This document shows, piece after piece, positions 1 through 7,674 of a DNA stretch of 41,086 nucleotides. The position numbers and the translations under genes were made by a program. Under the pieces are notes generated by a model. It saw only the letters and a program-made list of their open reading frames with translations. It did not search any database and had not been told where the DNA came from. The stretch's first letter is position 1. Every line of letters starts with the position of its first letter. Source of the stretch: Akkermansia muciniphila (GTDB lineage Bacteria > Verrucomicrobiota > Verrucomicrobiia > Verrucomicrobiales > Akkermansiaceae); NCBI GenBank assembly GCA_945862285.1, contig CAMAYN010000009.1:1-41086 (forward strand), read 5' to 3'.

Positions 1-408
1 ATCGAACTTCTTCCGGGCACAGGAGGTAAAGTCGCACGTGCTGCTGGTCAGCAAGCGATCCTATCCAACCGCGAAGCAGGTTTTGCTCTCGTCAAAATGC
101 CCTCTGGCGAAATTCGTAAGTTCCACGAAAACTGCCTCTGCACCGTTGGTCAGGTCGGCAACCGTGAACACATGAACGAAGTTTCCGGCAAAGCAGGTCG
201 CACTCGCTGGAATGGCGTTCGTCCAACCGTTCGTGGTATGACCATGAACCCTGTTGACCACCCGAACGGTGGTGGTGAAGGCCGCTCCAAATCCGGTGGT
301 GGTCGTAAGCACCTTCTCTCTCCATGGGGTCACGCCAAAGGCGAAAAGACTCGCAACAAGAAGAAAGCATCTGCTATCTTTATCGTTTCTCCACGCACCA
401 AAAAATAA
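1..408 (+). CDS. rplB: 50S ribosomal protein L2, 3' part
   Basis: This is the C-terminal 135 residues of L2, open from the first base of the window; the 5' part lies to the left. L2 is a primary 23S rRNA-binding protein beside the peptidyl transferase centre. The C-terminal L2 signature is clear: a VGQVGN segment, GKAGRTRW, and the [25 protein letters not shown] loop region with its conserved His, followed by a basic tail. It is the first gene of the S10-type cluster here and is followed after 22 bp by rpsS, the canonical order. No Shine-Dalgarno sequence precedes the next gene. The identification is certain; only the 5' end is missing. Confidence 0.98.
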   Translation: MELLPGTGGKVARAAGQQAILSNREAGFALVKMPSGEIRKFHENCLCTVGQVGNREHMNEVSGKAGRTRWNGVRPTVRGMTMNPVDHPNGGGEGRSKSGGGRKHLLSPWGHAKGEKTRNKKKASAIFIVSPRTKK

Positions 409-430
409 TTTTAACTAACCACTACGCAAC

Positions 431-700
431 ATGCCTCGTTCGCTGAAAAAAGGTCCATTTATTGACCAGAAGCTCCTTGCCAAAATTGATACCGCTGCAG
501 CTGCTGGCGATCATAAAGCCATCAAAACTTGGAGCCGTAAATCCATGATCACTCCAGACTTCGTCGGGCTGAACTTTGCTGTCCACAACGGCAAAACCTT
601 CGTCCCCGTCTATGTTACGGAAAACATGGTCGGCCACAAGCTCGGTGAATTCGCACCAACACGTATCTTCAAGGCCCACGGCGGTATCGGTAAGAAGTAA
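431..700 (+). CDS. rpsS: 30S ribosomal protein S19
   Basis: S19 is an 89-residue protein of the 30S head that contacts S13 and 16S rRNA near the A site. The N-terminus [10 protein letters not shown] and the motifs [20 protein letters not shown] and a basic C-terminus are diagnostic, and the length is normal for the family. The start at 431 matches the universally conserved N-terminus. There is no Shine-Dalgarno sequence before it (upstream text is A/C rich). In the canonical operon rplV follows directly; here an unrelated exported-protein gene intervenes. Confidence 0.98.
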   Translation: MPRSLKKGPFIDQKLLAKIDTAAAAGDHKAIKTWSRKSMITPDFVGLNFAVHNGKTFVPVYVTENMVGHKLGEFAPTRIFKAHGGIGKK

Positions 701-723
701 TTTACATCTCCTGTTTGATCATT

Positions 724-1473
724 ATGAAACATACACGCTTCATTCAACCATACCTCGCCACAGCTTTTGCTGTCGTGGTTGGTGGTGCGTGCCTTCACGG
801 TCAAACGGAAGTTCTTGGTGCGCCTGACGCACAATCGGAAATGGCTCTGCTTAAAATGGAAGTGGCAAAACTTCGCATACAGAACCAAACGCTTGCATCC
901 ACGATTGTTGATGCAAAACAGTCCGAAGCTAAGATCACAGAAGAACTTAACGAGATTAAACAGCGACTTGCAGCTTTAGGTAAAAATCTCTTAGACGGTG
1001 GCAATGATCGCCTCGTCCAAGCTGCTTCCGACCTTCAAGTCATGCAAGAACGCCTCAATGCCACGGAGAAAGCCGCGTTTAACATCGCTTCTGCTGCGCA
1101 AAATTACGCAAATGATGCCGTGGTTTCTAATCCCCAACTTCGATTAAAATTAGAAGTTTCCATCAGGGAACTTGACAGCACCATGGGTTTGATTCAAAAA
1201 CCCCAGCCCGACGTGAAGTCCGGTTCCATTCATCGCGCTGATATAGTCAGCATCGACTCGGAAAGCGGCCTGCTTCTCATCAATTCGGGAGCCAATCAGA
1301 ATCTCAAAATCGGCATGAACTACTCCATCCAACGTGGCCAGCAAACCTTCGGCAAAGCAATCATTGCCGAAGTACGCCAAAACGTCGCCGGAGCATTTGT
1401 CGAACAACTCAATTCACCAGATCAGCAAATACAAATCGGCGACACTCTAGTCCTCAATACCGAATCACGATAA
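724..1473 (+). CDS. Exported coiled-coil protein embedded in S10 operon
   Basis: A 249-residue protein of unknown function, read in the same direction as its neighbours and fitted between rpsS (23 bp upstream) and rplV (40 bp downstream). Residues 1-27 form a signal peptide (basic MKHTR, hydrophobic stretch, likely cleavage near the LHGQ region). Residues about 35-110 are rich in heptad-like Leu/Ala/Glu/Lys and should form a coiled coil. The C-terminal 80 residues look like a small beta domain, with runs such as VSIDSESGLLLINSG and LKIGMNYSIQRG. I chose the ATG at 724; an in-frame TTG at 715 would only add three residues. It shows no similarity to ribosomal proteins. Its place suggests co-transcription with ribosomal genes, but no ribosomal role can be read from the sequence. 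Confidence 0.85.
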   Translation: MKHTRFIQPYLATAFAVVVGGACLHGQTEVLGAPDAQSEMALLKMEVAKLRIQNQTLASTIVDAKQSEAKITEELNEIKQRLAALGKNLLDGGNDRLVQAASDLQVMQERLNATEKAAFNIASAAQNYANDAVVSNPQLRLKLEVSIRELDSTMGLIQKPQPDVKSGSIHRADIVSIDSESGLLLINSGANQNLKIGMNYSIQRGQQTFGKAIIAEVRQNVAGAFVEQLNSPDQQIQIGDTLVLNTESR

Positions 1474-1513
1474 TCATTCACACCCTCTTTAATCTACAGA
1501 TCCAACCAATACC

Positions 1514-1855
1514 ATGGAAGTCAAAAGCACTACAAAATACGTCCGACTATCAGCTAAAAAAGCGCGTGATGTCGCCCGCGCCATCCAAGGCCTGCCCGCT
1601 GCAAGCGCCATGGATATTCTGAAATTCACGCCGAAGAAGTCGGCTCAACTCATCAGCAAGACACTCAAAACAGCCATGGCTGATGCTGAGCACAACTTCA
1701 GTCTCAATGCCGACCAACTGATCATTAAAGAAGCTACTATTGGTATTGGTCCAGCTTTGAAGAGATTCAAGCCACGAGCCAAAGGTTCCGCCGGTGCCAT
1801 CCGCCGCCCTACCAGCCATATCTTTATCACTTTGACCGACGAAGCCAAAGCCTAA
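1514..1855 (+). CDS. rplV: 50S ribosomal protein L22
   Basis: L22 (113 residues) binds 23S rRNA and lines the peptide exit tunnel through its extended beta hairpin. The sequence shows the family pattern: VRLSAKKARDVARAIQG near the N-terminus, a central helix with the TAMADAEHN motif, and the basic hairpin PALKRFKPRAKGSAGAIRRPTSHI. The start at 1514 fits the family length. It is separated from rpsS by the exported coiled-coil gene and is followed by rpsC after 36 bp, the normal order. The upstream region ends ACCAATACC before ATG, with no Shine-Dalgarno sequence. Confidence 0.98.
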   Translation: MEVKSTTKYVRLSAKKARDVARAIQGLPAASAMDILKFTPKKSAQLISKTLKTAMADAEHNFSLNADQLIIKEATIGIGPALKRFKPRAKGSAGAIRRPTSHIFITLTDEAKA

Positions 1856-1891
1856 TACTCATACCACACTTTACACTAACACCACGCTACT

Positions 1892-2623
1892 ATGGGACAA
1901 AAAGTCAACCCGATCGCCTTCCGCCTCGCCGTCAATAAAGACTGGCGCTCCAAATGGTTTGCCACTGGCAAGGATTACGCGAACAAACTTCACGAGGATC
2001 TCGCCGTCCGCGAATACGTCAAGAAGAATCTGCAATTCGCAGGAATTGCAAAAGTTGTCATCGAGCGCGCTTGGAATTCCGTCCGCGTTACTCTTCACTC
2101 CGCTCGACCAGGTCTGATCATCGGACGTAAAGGCACAGAGATTGAGCGTATGACTGTGGATATGTCCAAAATTTGCGGCGGTGCACAAGTAAAAATCGAT
2201 ATCCTCGAAATCCGTAAGCCCGAGCTTGAGCCTCAACTCATCGCTGAAAACGTTGCTACACAACTTGAACGTCGTGTTTCTTTCCGCCGTGCCATGAAGC
2301 GCTGCATACAAGTCGCCATGGAATTCGGTGCCGAAGGAATTCGTCTCCGCTGCGCAGGACGCCTTGGTGGTGCTGACATCGCTCGCGCCGAGTGGTATCG
2401 TGAAGGCAAAGTGCCTCTCCAAACGCTCCGCACGCCGATCGAATACGGATTTGCAGAAGCTCGTACCCTTTTCGGTATCATTGGTGTCAAGTGCTGGATC
2501 AATCGCCGCGAAGAAGAAGCTCGTCCCGCCAACTCTGGCGAACGCCGTGAGCGTCGCGAGCGTCGTGACGGACCACCACGTGGTGAGCGTCGCGATAACA
2601 ACCGCGGTGGCGATCGTCGCTAA
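1892..2623 (+). CDS. rpsC: 30S ribosomal protein S3 with Arg-rich tail
   Basis: S3 (243 residues) sits at the mRNA entry channel of the 30S subunit with S4 and S5 and contributes to mRNA unwinding. The N-terminus MGQKVNP, the KH-domain GxxG loop in RPGLIIGRKGTEIE (about residues 70-83) and the C-terminal domain motif GRLGGADIAR are all present. Unlike short S3 proteins, the last 38 residues or so form a low-complexity Arg/Gly/Glu extension (repeated RRERR, then GGDRR). The start at 1892 is set by the conserved N-terminus. There is no Shine-Dalgarno sequence. The tail pairs with a similar RG-rich extension on S5 in this window. Confidence 0.98.
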   Translation: MGQKVNPIAFRLAVNKDWRSKWFATGKDYANKLHEDLAVREYVKKNLQFAGIAKVVIERAWNSVRVTLHSARPGLIIGRKGTEIERMTVDMSKICGGAQVKIDILEIRKPELEPQLIAENVATQLERRVSFRRAMKRCIQVAMEFGAEGIRLRCAGRLGGADIARAEWYREGKVPLQTLRTPIEYGFAEARTLFGIIGVKCWINRREEEARPANSGERRERRERRDGPPRGERRDNNRGGDRR

Positions 2624-2671
2624 GCTGCCTTTTTTAAAATCATCTACACCTTAACAACAACATTATTTAAT

Positions 2672-2677
2672 AGGAGG
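2672..2677 (+). promoter_or_regulatory. Strong Shine-Dalgarno site of rplP
   Basis: AGGAGG lies eight bases before the ATG at 2686. It is the only full-strength Shine-Dalgarno sequence I see in front of any gene in the window; the other ribosomal genes have A/C/T-rich leaders, with only a weak AAGGAA before rplO. It decides the rplP start at 2686 over the in-frame ATG at 2695, which would be too far away. Confidence 0.85.
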
Positions 2678-2685
2678 AAAATCTT

Positions 2686-3105
2686 ATGCCTTTGATGCCC
2701 AAACGAACCAAGTTCCGCAAGTCATTCCGCGGTTCACGCGCTGGAAATGCTACTTCCGGAACAACCGTCGCCTTCGGCGACTTCGGCCTACAATCCATGG
2801 ATCGTGGCTGGATGACCAACAGACAAATCGAAGCCTGCCGTGTTGCGATTAACCGCTTCCTCAAACGGAAAGGAAAAGTCTGGATTCGCATCTTCCCACA
2901 CAAATCGATCACCGCACGTCCACCCGAAACCCGGATGGGTAAAGGTAAAGGCTCCGTCGAAGCATGGGTCGCCGTGATCCGCCCTGGCAATATGCTGTTC
3001 GAAATCGCCGGTGTTCCAGAATCACTAGCCCGCGAAGCGATGCGTCTCGCTTCTTACAAACTCGGTATCAGCACGCGCTTCATCGTCCGCAACCCACACA
3101 CCTAA
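2686..3105 (+). CDS. rplP: 50S ribosomal protein L16
   Basis: L16 (139 residues) binds 23S rRNA and helps position A-site tRNA. The N-terminal MPKRTKFRK block, the central ARVAINR-like segment (here [21 protein letters not shown]), the [12 protein letters not shown] motif and the C-terminal [14 protein letters not shown] helix are typical, and the length is normal. It starts with MPLMPKR, three residues more than the commonest family start; the strong AGGAGG at 2672-2677 supports the first ATG. It follows rpsC by 62 bp, a larger gap than most in this operon. The strong ribosome-binding site suggests that its translation is initiated differently from its neighbours. Confidence 0.98.
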   Translation: MPLMPKRTKFRKSFRGSRAGNATSGTTVAFGDFGLQSMDRGWMTNRQIEACRVAINRFLKRKGKVWIRIFPHKSITARPPETRMGKGKGSVEAWVAVIRPGNMLFEIAGVPESLAREAMRLASYKLGISTRFIVRNPHT

Positions 3106-3131
3106 TCCTTAGCCACTCAATTTTTACTACT

Positions 3132-3335
3132 ATGGCCTCATCTAAAGCTAAAGACCTTCGCGGTTTGTCCGATGCCGACATCACTCGTCGCATCCGTGAG
3201 AACAAACTTGAATCCATCAACCTCAAGCTCCAGAAAGCGACTGGTGCTCTACAAAACACCGCTCGCGTTCGCACTCTGCGCCGCGAAAACGCCCTACTTC
3301 TGACCCTCCGCAATGAGGCAAAAAACAAAGCGTAA
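3132..3335 (+). CDS. rpmC: 50S ribosomal protein L29
   Basis: L29 (67 residues) is a small helical-hairpin protein near the exit of the peptide tunnel, where it can contact the signal recognition particle and trigger factor. The sequence has the expected two-helix pattern: KDLRGLSDADITRRI, then LESINLKLQKATGALQNTARVRTLRREN, ending in a lysine/alanine-rich tail. The frame is open further upstream into rplP, but the ATG at 3132, 26 bases after the rplP stop, gives a family-sized protein. No Shine-Dalgarno sequence precedes it. The order rplP-rpmC-rpsQ is canonical. Confidence 0.96.
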   Translation: MASSKAKDLRGLSDADITRRIRENKLESINLKLQKATGALQNTARVRTLRRENALLLTLRNEAKNKA

Positions 3336-3365
3336 TCCCCCAATTTAACCGCAGCAACAACACTC

Positions 3366-3629
3366 ATGAGCGAAACAGCTACCACTACTACGAACCGTAA
3401 GACCCGCGTTGGCACTGTGATTTCCGATAAAATGGAAAAAACACTTGTCGTCGCCTACACCGCACGCGTTCCCCACCCACGCTTTAACAAGATCGTCAAA
3501 CGCACCAAGAAATTCTACGTGCACGATGAAAAAGGCGAAGCAAAAATCGGCGACAAAGTCCGCATCGTCGAATCTCGCCCTACATCAAAATTAAAGCGTT
3601 GGGCGCTTGACTCGATTCTCACTCACTAA
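3366..3629 (+). CDS. rpsQ: 30S ribosomal protein S17
   Basis: S17 (87 residues) is an OB-fold protein binding 16S rRNA early in 30S assembly. The family motif is present: RVGTVISDKMEKTLVV at residues 15-30, followed by HPRFNKIVKRTKKFYVHDE, KIGDKVRIVESRPTSKLKRW. A ten-residue Thr-rich N-terminal segment precedes the conserved part, and the protein is otherwise of standard size. It follows rpmC after 30 bp and precedes rplN after 58 bp. There is no Shine-Dalgarno sequence. Confidence 0.97.
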   Translation: MSETATTTTNRKTRVGTVISDKMEKTLVVAYTARVPHPRFNKIVKRTKKFYVHDEKGEAKIGDKVRIVESRPTSKLKRWALDSILTH

Positions 3630-3687
3630 TACATACGCGACCCGCAATCGCATTTTTAAATTATTCAACCTCTACTAACCTCTAACT

Positions 3688-4053
3688 ATGCTTCAAATGG
3701 AATCCACTGTTGTCGTCGCAGACAACACCGGCGCTAAAACCGCCAAAATGATCGGCGTAATTGGCAAACGCACGCGCTTTGCTCACGTCGGTGATGTCAT
3801 CACCGCGCACATTCGCGATTCAATCCCCACAGCCGCAGTCAAAAAAGGCAGCGTGGTTAAAGCCGTTGTCGTCCGCACCAGTGCCCCGATTCGTCGTCCC
3901 GATGGTTCAGTTCTCCGCTTCGACACCAACGCCATCGTTGTCATCGACAAAGACAACAACCCACGCGGCACTCGGATCTTTGGTCCCGTAGCTCGTGAAC
4001 TTCGTGAAAAGTCTTTCATGAAGATCGTTTCCCTAGCCCCTGAAGTTGTCTGA
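3688..4053 (+). CDS. rplN: 50S ribosomal protein L14
   Basis: L14 (121 residues) binds 23S rRNA at the subunit interface and forms an intersubunit bridge. Diagnostic stretches are [17 protein letters not shown] at the N-terminus, [13 protein letters not shown], the signature region with [19 protein letters not shown], and [28 protein letters not shown] at the C-terminus. Length and ends match the family exactly. The leader CCTCTACTAACCTCTAACT has no Shine-Dalgarno sequence. It is followed after 28 bp by rplX. Confidence 0.98.
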   Translation: MLQMESTVVVADNTGAKTAKMIGVIGKRTRFAHVGDVITAHIRDSIPTAAVKKGSVVKAVVVRTSAPIRRPDGSVLRFDTNAIVVIDKDNNPRGTRIFGPVARELREKSFMKIVSLAPEVV

Positions 4054-4081
4054 TTTCACTTAAACATTTTTCTCGATTCAC

Positions 4082-4321
4082 ATGAGCAAAGTCAAAACAC
4101 ACGTCAAAAAAGGTGATACTGTTAAAGTCATCACTGGTCACAAAGACATCAAAGGCAAAGAAGGCACAGTCCTTGCAATCAACGCAAAAAAAGGCACTGT
4201 CATTGTCAGCGGTGTGCGCACTGTCACCAAAGCCACACGCAAATCTGAGCAAAATCCCGATGGCGGCCTGCTGCCACAGGATGCTCCCATCCACATCTCC
4301 AACGTCCAGAAACTGGGCTAA
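4082..4321 (+). CDS. rplX: 50S ribosomal protein L24
   Basis: L24 (79 residues) is an assembly-initiating 50S protein near the tunnel exit. The KOW motif is visible at the N-terminus, with [22 protein letters not shown], followed by a second beta segment and the conserved [16 protein letters not shown] end. The protein lacks the longer C-terminal part of some L24 homologues, so it is at the short end of the family. Immediately after its stop two RNA hairpins can form (4322-4353), and rplE follows 79 bp later. Confidence 0.97.
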   Translation: MSKVKTHVKKGDTVKVITGHKDIKGKEGTVLAINAKKGTVIVSGVRTVTKATRKSEQNPDGGLLPQDAPIHISNVQKLG

Positions 4322-4353
4322 TCTCCGCAAGGAGAAAGCCCGCGCTTAAGCGC
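4322..4353 (+). promoter_or_regulatory. Two hairpins between rplX and rplE
   Basis: TCTCC-GCAA-GGAGA (4322-4335) is a perfect five-pair stem closed by a GNRA tetraloop. The palindrome GCGCTTAAGCGC follows at 4342-4353. No T-run follows, so this is not an intrinsic terminator. In E. coli the S8 translational repressor binds spc mRNA around the rplX-rplE junction, and rpsH lies two genes downstream here, so this is a candidate regulatory element. The match is positional only; I cannot show an S8-type binding loop. Confidence 0.4.
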
Positions 4354-4400
4354 AAGCACAACAGGAACAATCCGCGCTGACCCGCTACAAACATACAAAA

Positions 4401-4991
4401 ATGAGCACACCACGCCTACTACAACACTACCGTGAGAAAGCCATACCGGCTCTCAAGGAAAAACTCGGATATACCAATCCGAATTCCGTACCGAAACTCG
4501 AAAAAATTGTCGTCACATCTTGCATGGGCAAGGCTCCTGACCGCAAGCTCGCGGTCGAAGACGCGGCAAACGAGATCGCAAAAATCACTGGCCAGAAGCC
4601 ATCCATCACCTTCTCACGAAAGGCTGTTGCGAACTTCAAGCTGCGCGCCGATGAACCACTTGGTGCCCGCGTTACCCTTCGCGGCTCTCGCATGTGGGAA
4701 TTCCTCGATCGTTTCATCCACATCGCTTCACCAAACATCCGTGACTTCCGTGGTATTCCTTACAAGTCCTTTGATGGACGTGGGAACTACGCCGTTGGCA
4801 TCCCTGATCAGTCCATTTTTCCAGAAATTGAAATCGATCAGATCAAACGCACCATCGGCTTTGACCTCATCTTCGTAACTTCCGCCGCCACTGACAAAGA
4901 AGGTTTTGAACTTCTGAAATCTCTTGGCATGCCCTTCCGCGAAAACAAACGCGAAACTGAAGGTGAAACCGCAGCCGCTGCTCAAGCCTAA
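4401..4991 (+). CDS. rplE: 50S ribosomal protein L5
   Basis: L5 (196 residues) binds 5S rRNA and forms the central protuberance. Visible family features are the N-terminal LQHYREKAIPALKEKLGYTNPNSVPKLEKIVV, the KPSITFSRKAVANFKLR region with ARVTLRG, and the IPYKSFDGRGNYAVGIPDQSIFPEI segment. A short Ala/Glu-rich C-terminal tail slightly lengthens it. The start at 4401 suits the family. In most bacteria rpsN follows L5; here rpsH follows directly after 23 bp, so rpsN is missing from its usual slot. Confidence 0.98.
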   Translation: MSTPRLLQHYREKAIPALKEKLGYTNPNSVPKLEKIVVTSCMGKAPDRKLAVEDAANEIAKITGQKPSITFSRKAVANFKLRADEPLGARVTLRGSRMWEFLDRFIHIASPNIRDFRGIPYKSFDGRGNYAVGIPDQSIFPEIEIDQIKRTIGFDLIFVTSAATDKEGFELLKSLGMPFRENKRETEGETAAAAQA

Positions 4992-5014
4992 TTCTAATAC
5001 GAAATATCACCACC

Positions 5015-5413
5015 ATGGCCGTTCTTTCCGATCCCATCTCCGATTTCCTCACCCGCTTCAGCAATGCAAGCCGCGCGGGGAATGATTCTTTCACCGCTCC
5101 CTACTCCCGTATCAAAGCCGACATCGCCAAAATCCTCCAAGAGGAAGGCTACGTTTGGAGTTACGAGGTTGTTACTACCGAGGGTGCTCCAGTTCTTAAA
5201 GTCAAGCCCAAGTACGTTGATGGTCGCGCCGTTGTTACAGGGCTCAAGCGCGAGTCCAAGCCTGGACGTCGCTACTATGTTGGCACAGACGAGATTCCAC
5301 GTGTCATGTCGGGTCTTGGCATTTCCATCCTATCGACTCCCAAAGGAGTGATGACAGGTGGCCGCGCCAAGAAGGAAAATGTCGGCGGCGAACTACTCGC
5401 AACCGTCTGGTAA
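5015..5413 (+). CDS. rpsH: 30S ribosomal protein S8
   Basis: S8 (132 residues) binds the central domain of 16S rRNA and in E. coli represses the spc operon. The N-terminus DPISDFLTRFSNASRAG, the ILQEEGYV motif, and the C-terminal RVMSGLGISILSTPKGVMTGGRAKKENVGGELLATVW signature are all present and complete. It follows rplE by 23 bp without an intervening rpsN. Possible S8-responsive hairpins lie upstream between rplX and rplE. The start at 5015 gives the standard N-terminus; there is no Shine-Dalgarno sequence. Confidence 0.98.
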   Translation: MAVLSDPISDFLTRFSNASRAGNDSFTAPYSRIKADIAKILQEEGYVWSYEVVTTEGAPVLKVKPKYVDGRAVVTGLKRESKPGRRYYVGTDEIPRVMSGLGISILSTPKGVMTGGRAKKENVGGELLATVW

Positions 5414-5450
5414 ATTGAACCATCCATTCACCGCTAACTCACATAACATC

Positions 5451-5993
5451 ATGTCACGCGTAGGAGTCAAACCAATCAGCCTTCCCGAAAAAGTTTCCGT
5501 CAAAAACGACGCGGGAAATGTCATCGTAGAAGGTCCAAAAGGCAAACTATCATTCTCTCTTCCCACAGGTATTTCACTATCGAGCGAAGAAAACAAAATC
5601 ACCATCAGCCGTTCCGTGGAATCGGATCGTGTGCAACGTGCCCTTCACGGCACCGCTCGCGCCATCATCAATAATATGATCACGGGCGTTTCCAAAGGCT
5701 TTGAGAAAAGCTTGGAAATTCAAGGCGTTGGTTTCCGTGCTGCGGTAAAAGGTAGCGATCTCGATCTTTCCTTAGGTCGTTCCCACCCACTACTGCACCC
5801 CATCCCTGCTGGCCTCACCGTCACGGTATCGGATAACACCAAGATTAAAGTAGAAGGTATCGATAAACAACTCGTTGGCCAATTTGCCGCAGAAGTTCGT
5901 GGATACTACCCACCAGAGCCATACAAAGGTAAAGGTGTCCGCTACGCTGGTGAACACGTTCGCCGTAAGGAAGGTAAATCCGTCGGTAAATAA
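5451..5993 (+). CDS. rplF: 50S ribosomal protein L6
   Basis: L6 (180 residues) consists of two similar domains and binds 23S rRNA near the factor-binding site. The N-terminus MSRVGVKPISLPEKV, the KSLEIQGVGFRAAV segment starting domain 2, and the end GQFAAEVRGYYPPEPYKGKGVRYAGE-HVRRKEGK are family signatures. The reading frame is open from further upstream, overlapping rpsH, but the ATG at 5451 gives the conserved N-terminus and a 37-bp gap. It precedes rplR in the normal order. Confidence 0.98.
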   Translation: MSRVGVKPISLPEKVSVKNDAGNVIVEGPKGKLSFSLPTGISLSSEENKITISRSVESDRVQRALHGTARAIINNMITGVSKGFEKSLEIQGVGFRAAVKGSDLDLSLGRSHPLLHPIPAGLTVTVSDNTKIKVEGIDKQLVGQFAAEVRGYYPPEPYKGKGVRYAGEHVRRKEGKSVGK

Positions 5994-6031
5994 CCAGGTC
6001 ACACTAACAAACATCACGCTATACTATTTCC

Positions 6032-6388
6032 ATGAGTACAATCAATCGCAAAGAAATCCGGCAGCGCGTTCACAAGCGCATTCGCCGCAAGGTCGTAGGC
6101 ACCACGCAACGCCCACGTCTTGCCGTGTATTTCTCCAATCAACACGTTTACGCACAAGTCATCGACGACAGCACACATCGCACCATTTGTTCTGCTTCTA
6201 CACTCGACAAATCGGTTCAAGGCTCCCAAGCCAACGTCGAGTGCGCCAAGAACATCGGGGCACTGATCGCCGAGCGCGCCAAAGCTGCCAGCATTAGCAA
6301 CGTAGTCTTCGATCGCGGAGGCCACATTTACCACGGCAAGGTCAAAGCCCTCGCTGAAGCCGCCCGGGAAGCCGGACTCCAATTCTAA
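6032..6388 (+). CDS. rplR: 50S ribosomal protein L18
   Basis: L18 (118 residues) binds 5S rRNA together with L5 in the central protuberance. The basic N-terminus with [27 protein letters not shown], the central HVYAQVIDD, and the C-terminal [28 protein letters not shown] block are diagnostic. Length is typical. Start 6032 follows rplF by 38 bp; no Shine-Dalgarno sequence is seen. rpsE follows 13 bp downstream. Confidence 0.98.
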   Translation: MSTINRKEIRQRVHKRIRRKVVGTTQRPRLAVYFSNQHVYAQVIDDSTHRTICSASTLDKSVQGSQANVECAKNIGALIAERAKAASISNVVFDRGGHIYHGKVKALAEAAREAGLQF

Positions 6389-6401
6389 CATTATCTCTCA
6401 C

Positions 6402-7052
6402 ATGGTTACTGACTCAGATACTCCCGCTCCCGCACCCGCTCCAGAAAAACAAGCCCTAGGCCCAATCGCTGGCACCTCCACACAAGATCGTCGTGGTCCA
6501 CGCGAAGGCGGTGGCTTCAACAACGGCAATCGCGATCGCGGTCCACGCCGTGACAATCGCCGCCCTGAAGTGGATGATGGCATCGCCGAAAAAGTGGTAT
6601 TCATCAATCGTTGCGCCAAAGTCGTAAAAGGTGGTCGCCGCTTCAGCTTCTCTGCGCTCGTCGTCTGTGGCGACAAAGAAGGCAAAGTGGGTCTTGGCTT
6701 CGGCAAAGCGAAAGAAGTTTCCGATGCGATCAAAAAAGGTGGTCAAGCCGCTCGCAAGAACCTTACCACTGTTACCATCGTCAACGGCACCGTGCCTCAC
6801 GAAACCTACGCCGAATTTGGCGGAGGTAAAGTGCTCCTCAAGCCAGCATCTCCCGGAACGGGAATCATCGCTGGTGGTGGCGTCCGCGCCGTATGCGAAG
6901 CCGCTGGTGTAAAAGACATCCTTGCCAAATCCATGGGTTCTTCCAACCACGCTAACGTTGTAAAAGCTACCATCAAGGCTCTCTCCGGCCTCCGCACTCG
7001 CGAAAACATCTTGTCTTCACGTGGCAAAAAAGTCCGCGACAAAGCGATCTAA
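6402..7052 (+). CDS. rpsE: 30S ribosomal protein S5 with RG-rich N-terminal extension
   Basis: S5 (216 residues) contributes to decoding accuracy and lines the mRNA entry channel with S3 and S4. The core from about residue 60 carries the double-stranded RNA-binding part ([42 protein letters not shown]) and the C-terminal domain with the [18 protein letters not shown] motif. The first 60 residues or so are an extra low-complexity extension: Pro/Ala-rich, then rich in Arg, Gly and Asn. The extension is in frame and starts 13 bp after rplR, and no good internal start is apparent before the core, so it is likely translated. rpmD is absent between rpsE and rplO, which is common. Confidence 0.97.
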   Translation: MVTDSDTPAPAPAPEKQALGPIAGTSTQDRRGPREGGGFNNGNRDRGPRRDNRRPEVDDGIAEKVVFINRCAKVVKGGRRFSFSALVVCGDKEGKVGLGFGKAKEVSDAIKKGGQAARKNLTTVTIVNGTVPHETYAEFGGGKVLLKPASPGTGIIAGGGVRAVCEAAGVKDILAKSMGSSNHANVVKATIKALSGLRTRENILSSRGKKVRDKAI

Positions 7053-7086
7053 CTTCATATAATACTATCTCCATCCTACAAGGAAC

Positions 7087-7533
7087 ATGAAACTTCACTC
7101 ACTCTCACCGAATCCCGGTTCTAAACATCGCGTCAAACGTCTTGGCTGCGGCGAAAGCTCTGGTCACGGAAAAACATCCGGCAAAGGCAACAAAGGTCAA
7201 AAAGCACGTTCGGGCGGCACAGTCCGCGTAGGCTTCGAAGGCGGTCAGATGCCCCTGCATCGTCGTCTTCCCAAGCGCGGCTTTAACAACTTCGATTACA
7301 AAGACGTTGTTGCCCCCGTAAACCTTGCTGCTCTCGAAGCGAACTTCGAGACTGGTGCTACCGTATCCGAAGAATCCCTTCGCGCCTGCGGTCTGGTCAA
7401 TGGTCGTTGCGACAAGGTGAAAATCCTCGGCACCGGCGATATCACCAAAGCCCTCGTCATCACCGTTGGTGCTGTCAGCGCTACGGCCAAAGAGAAAATC
7501 GAAAAGGCCGGTGGTTCCATCCAACTCGCTTAA
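7087..7533 (+). CDS. rplO: 50S ribosomal protein L15
   Basis: L15 (148 residues) is a late-assembly 50S protein. The glycine-rich N-terminal part is typical: KLHSLSPNPGSKHRVKRLGCG, HGKTSGKGNKGQKARSG, and GFEGGQMPLHRRLPKRGFNN. The C-terminal domain has the VKILGTGDITKAL motif and a final EKAGG segment. A weak AAGGAA precedes the ATG at 7087, slightly better than its neighbours. It is followed by a strong terminator-like hairpin before secY. Confidence 0.98.
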   Translation: MKLHSLSPNPGSKHRVKRLGCGESSGHGKTSGKGNKGQKARSGGTVRVGFEGGQMPLHRRLPKRGFNNFDYKDVVAPVNLAALEANFETGATVSEESLRACGLVNGRCDKVKILGTGDITKALVITVGAVSATAKEKIEKAGGSIQLA

Positions 7534-7584
7534 TTGCTTTTCCCTGCTTGCCTGATTGCATTACAAAAAATCTTTTCACTCTCG

Positions 7585-7618
7585 CGGGGAAGTGCTTGCG
7601 CACTTCCTCGTTTTATTT
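7585..7618 (+). terminator. Terminator/attenuator between rplO and secY
   Basis: CGGGGAAGTGC (7585-7595) pairs with GCACTTCCTCG (7600-7610), an 11-pair stem with one G-U and a TTGC tetraloop, followed by TTTTATTT. This has the form of an intrinsic terminator and lies 50 bp after rplO. Because secY follows 57 bp later, it may act as a partial terminator or mark a separate secY promoter. Confidence 0.8.
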
Positions 7619-7674
7619 ACATTCCCCCTCGCTTGCCCCCAAGCAACCAATTTTTTCTACTCTAAGTCTGTATC

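Noticed and set aside
61-333. Antisense frames opposite rplB, rpsC, rpsE and other ribosomal genes
   Set aside because: They are shadows of strongly coding sequence and carry no recognisable domains.
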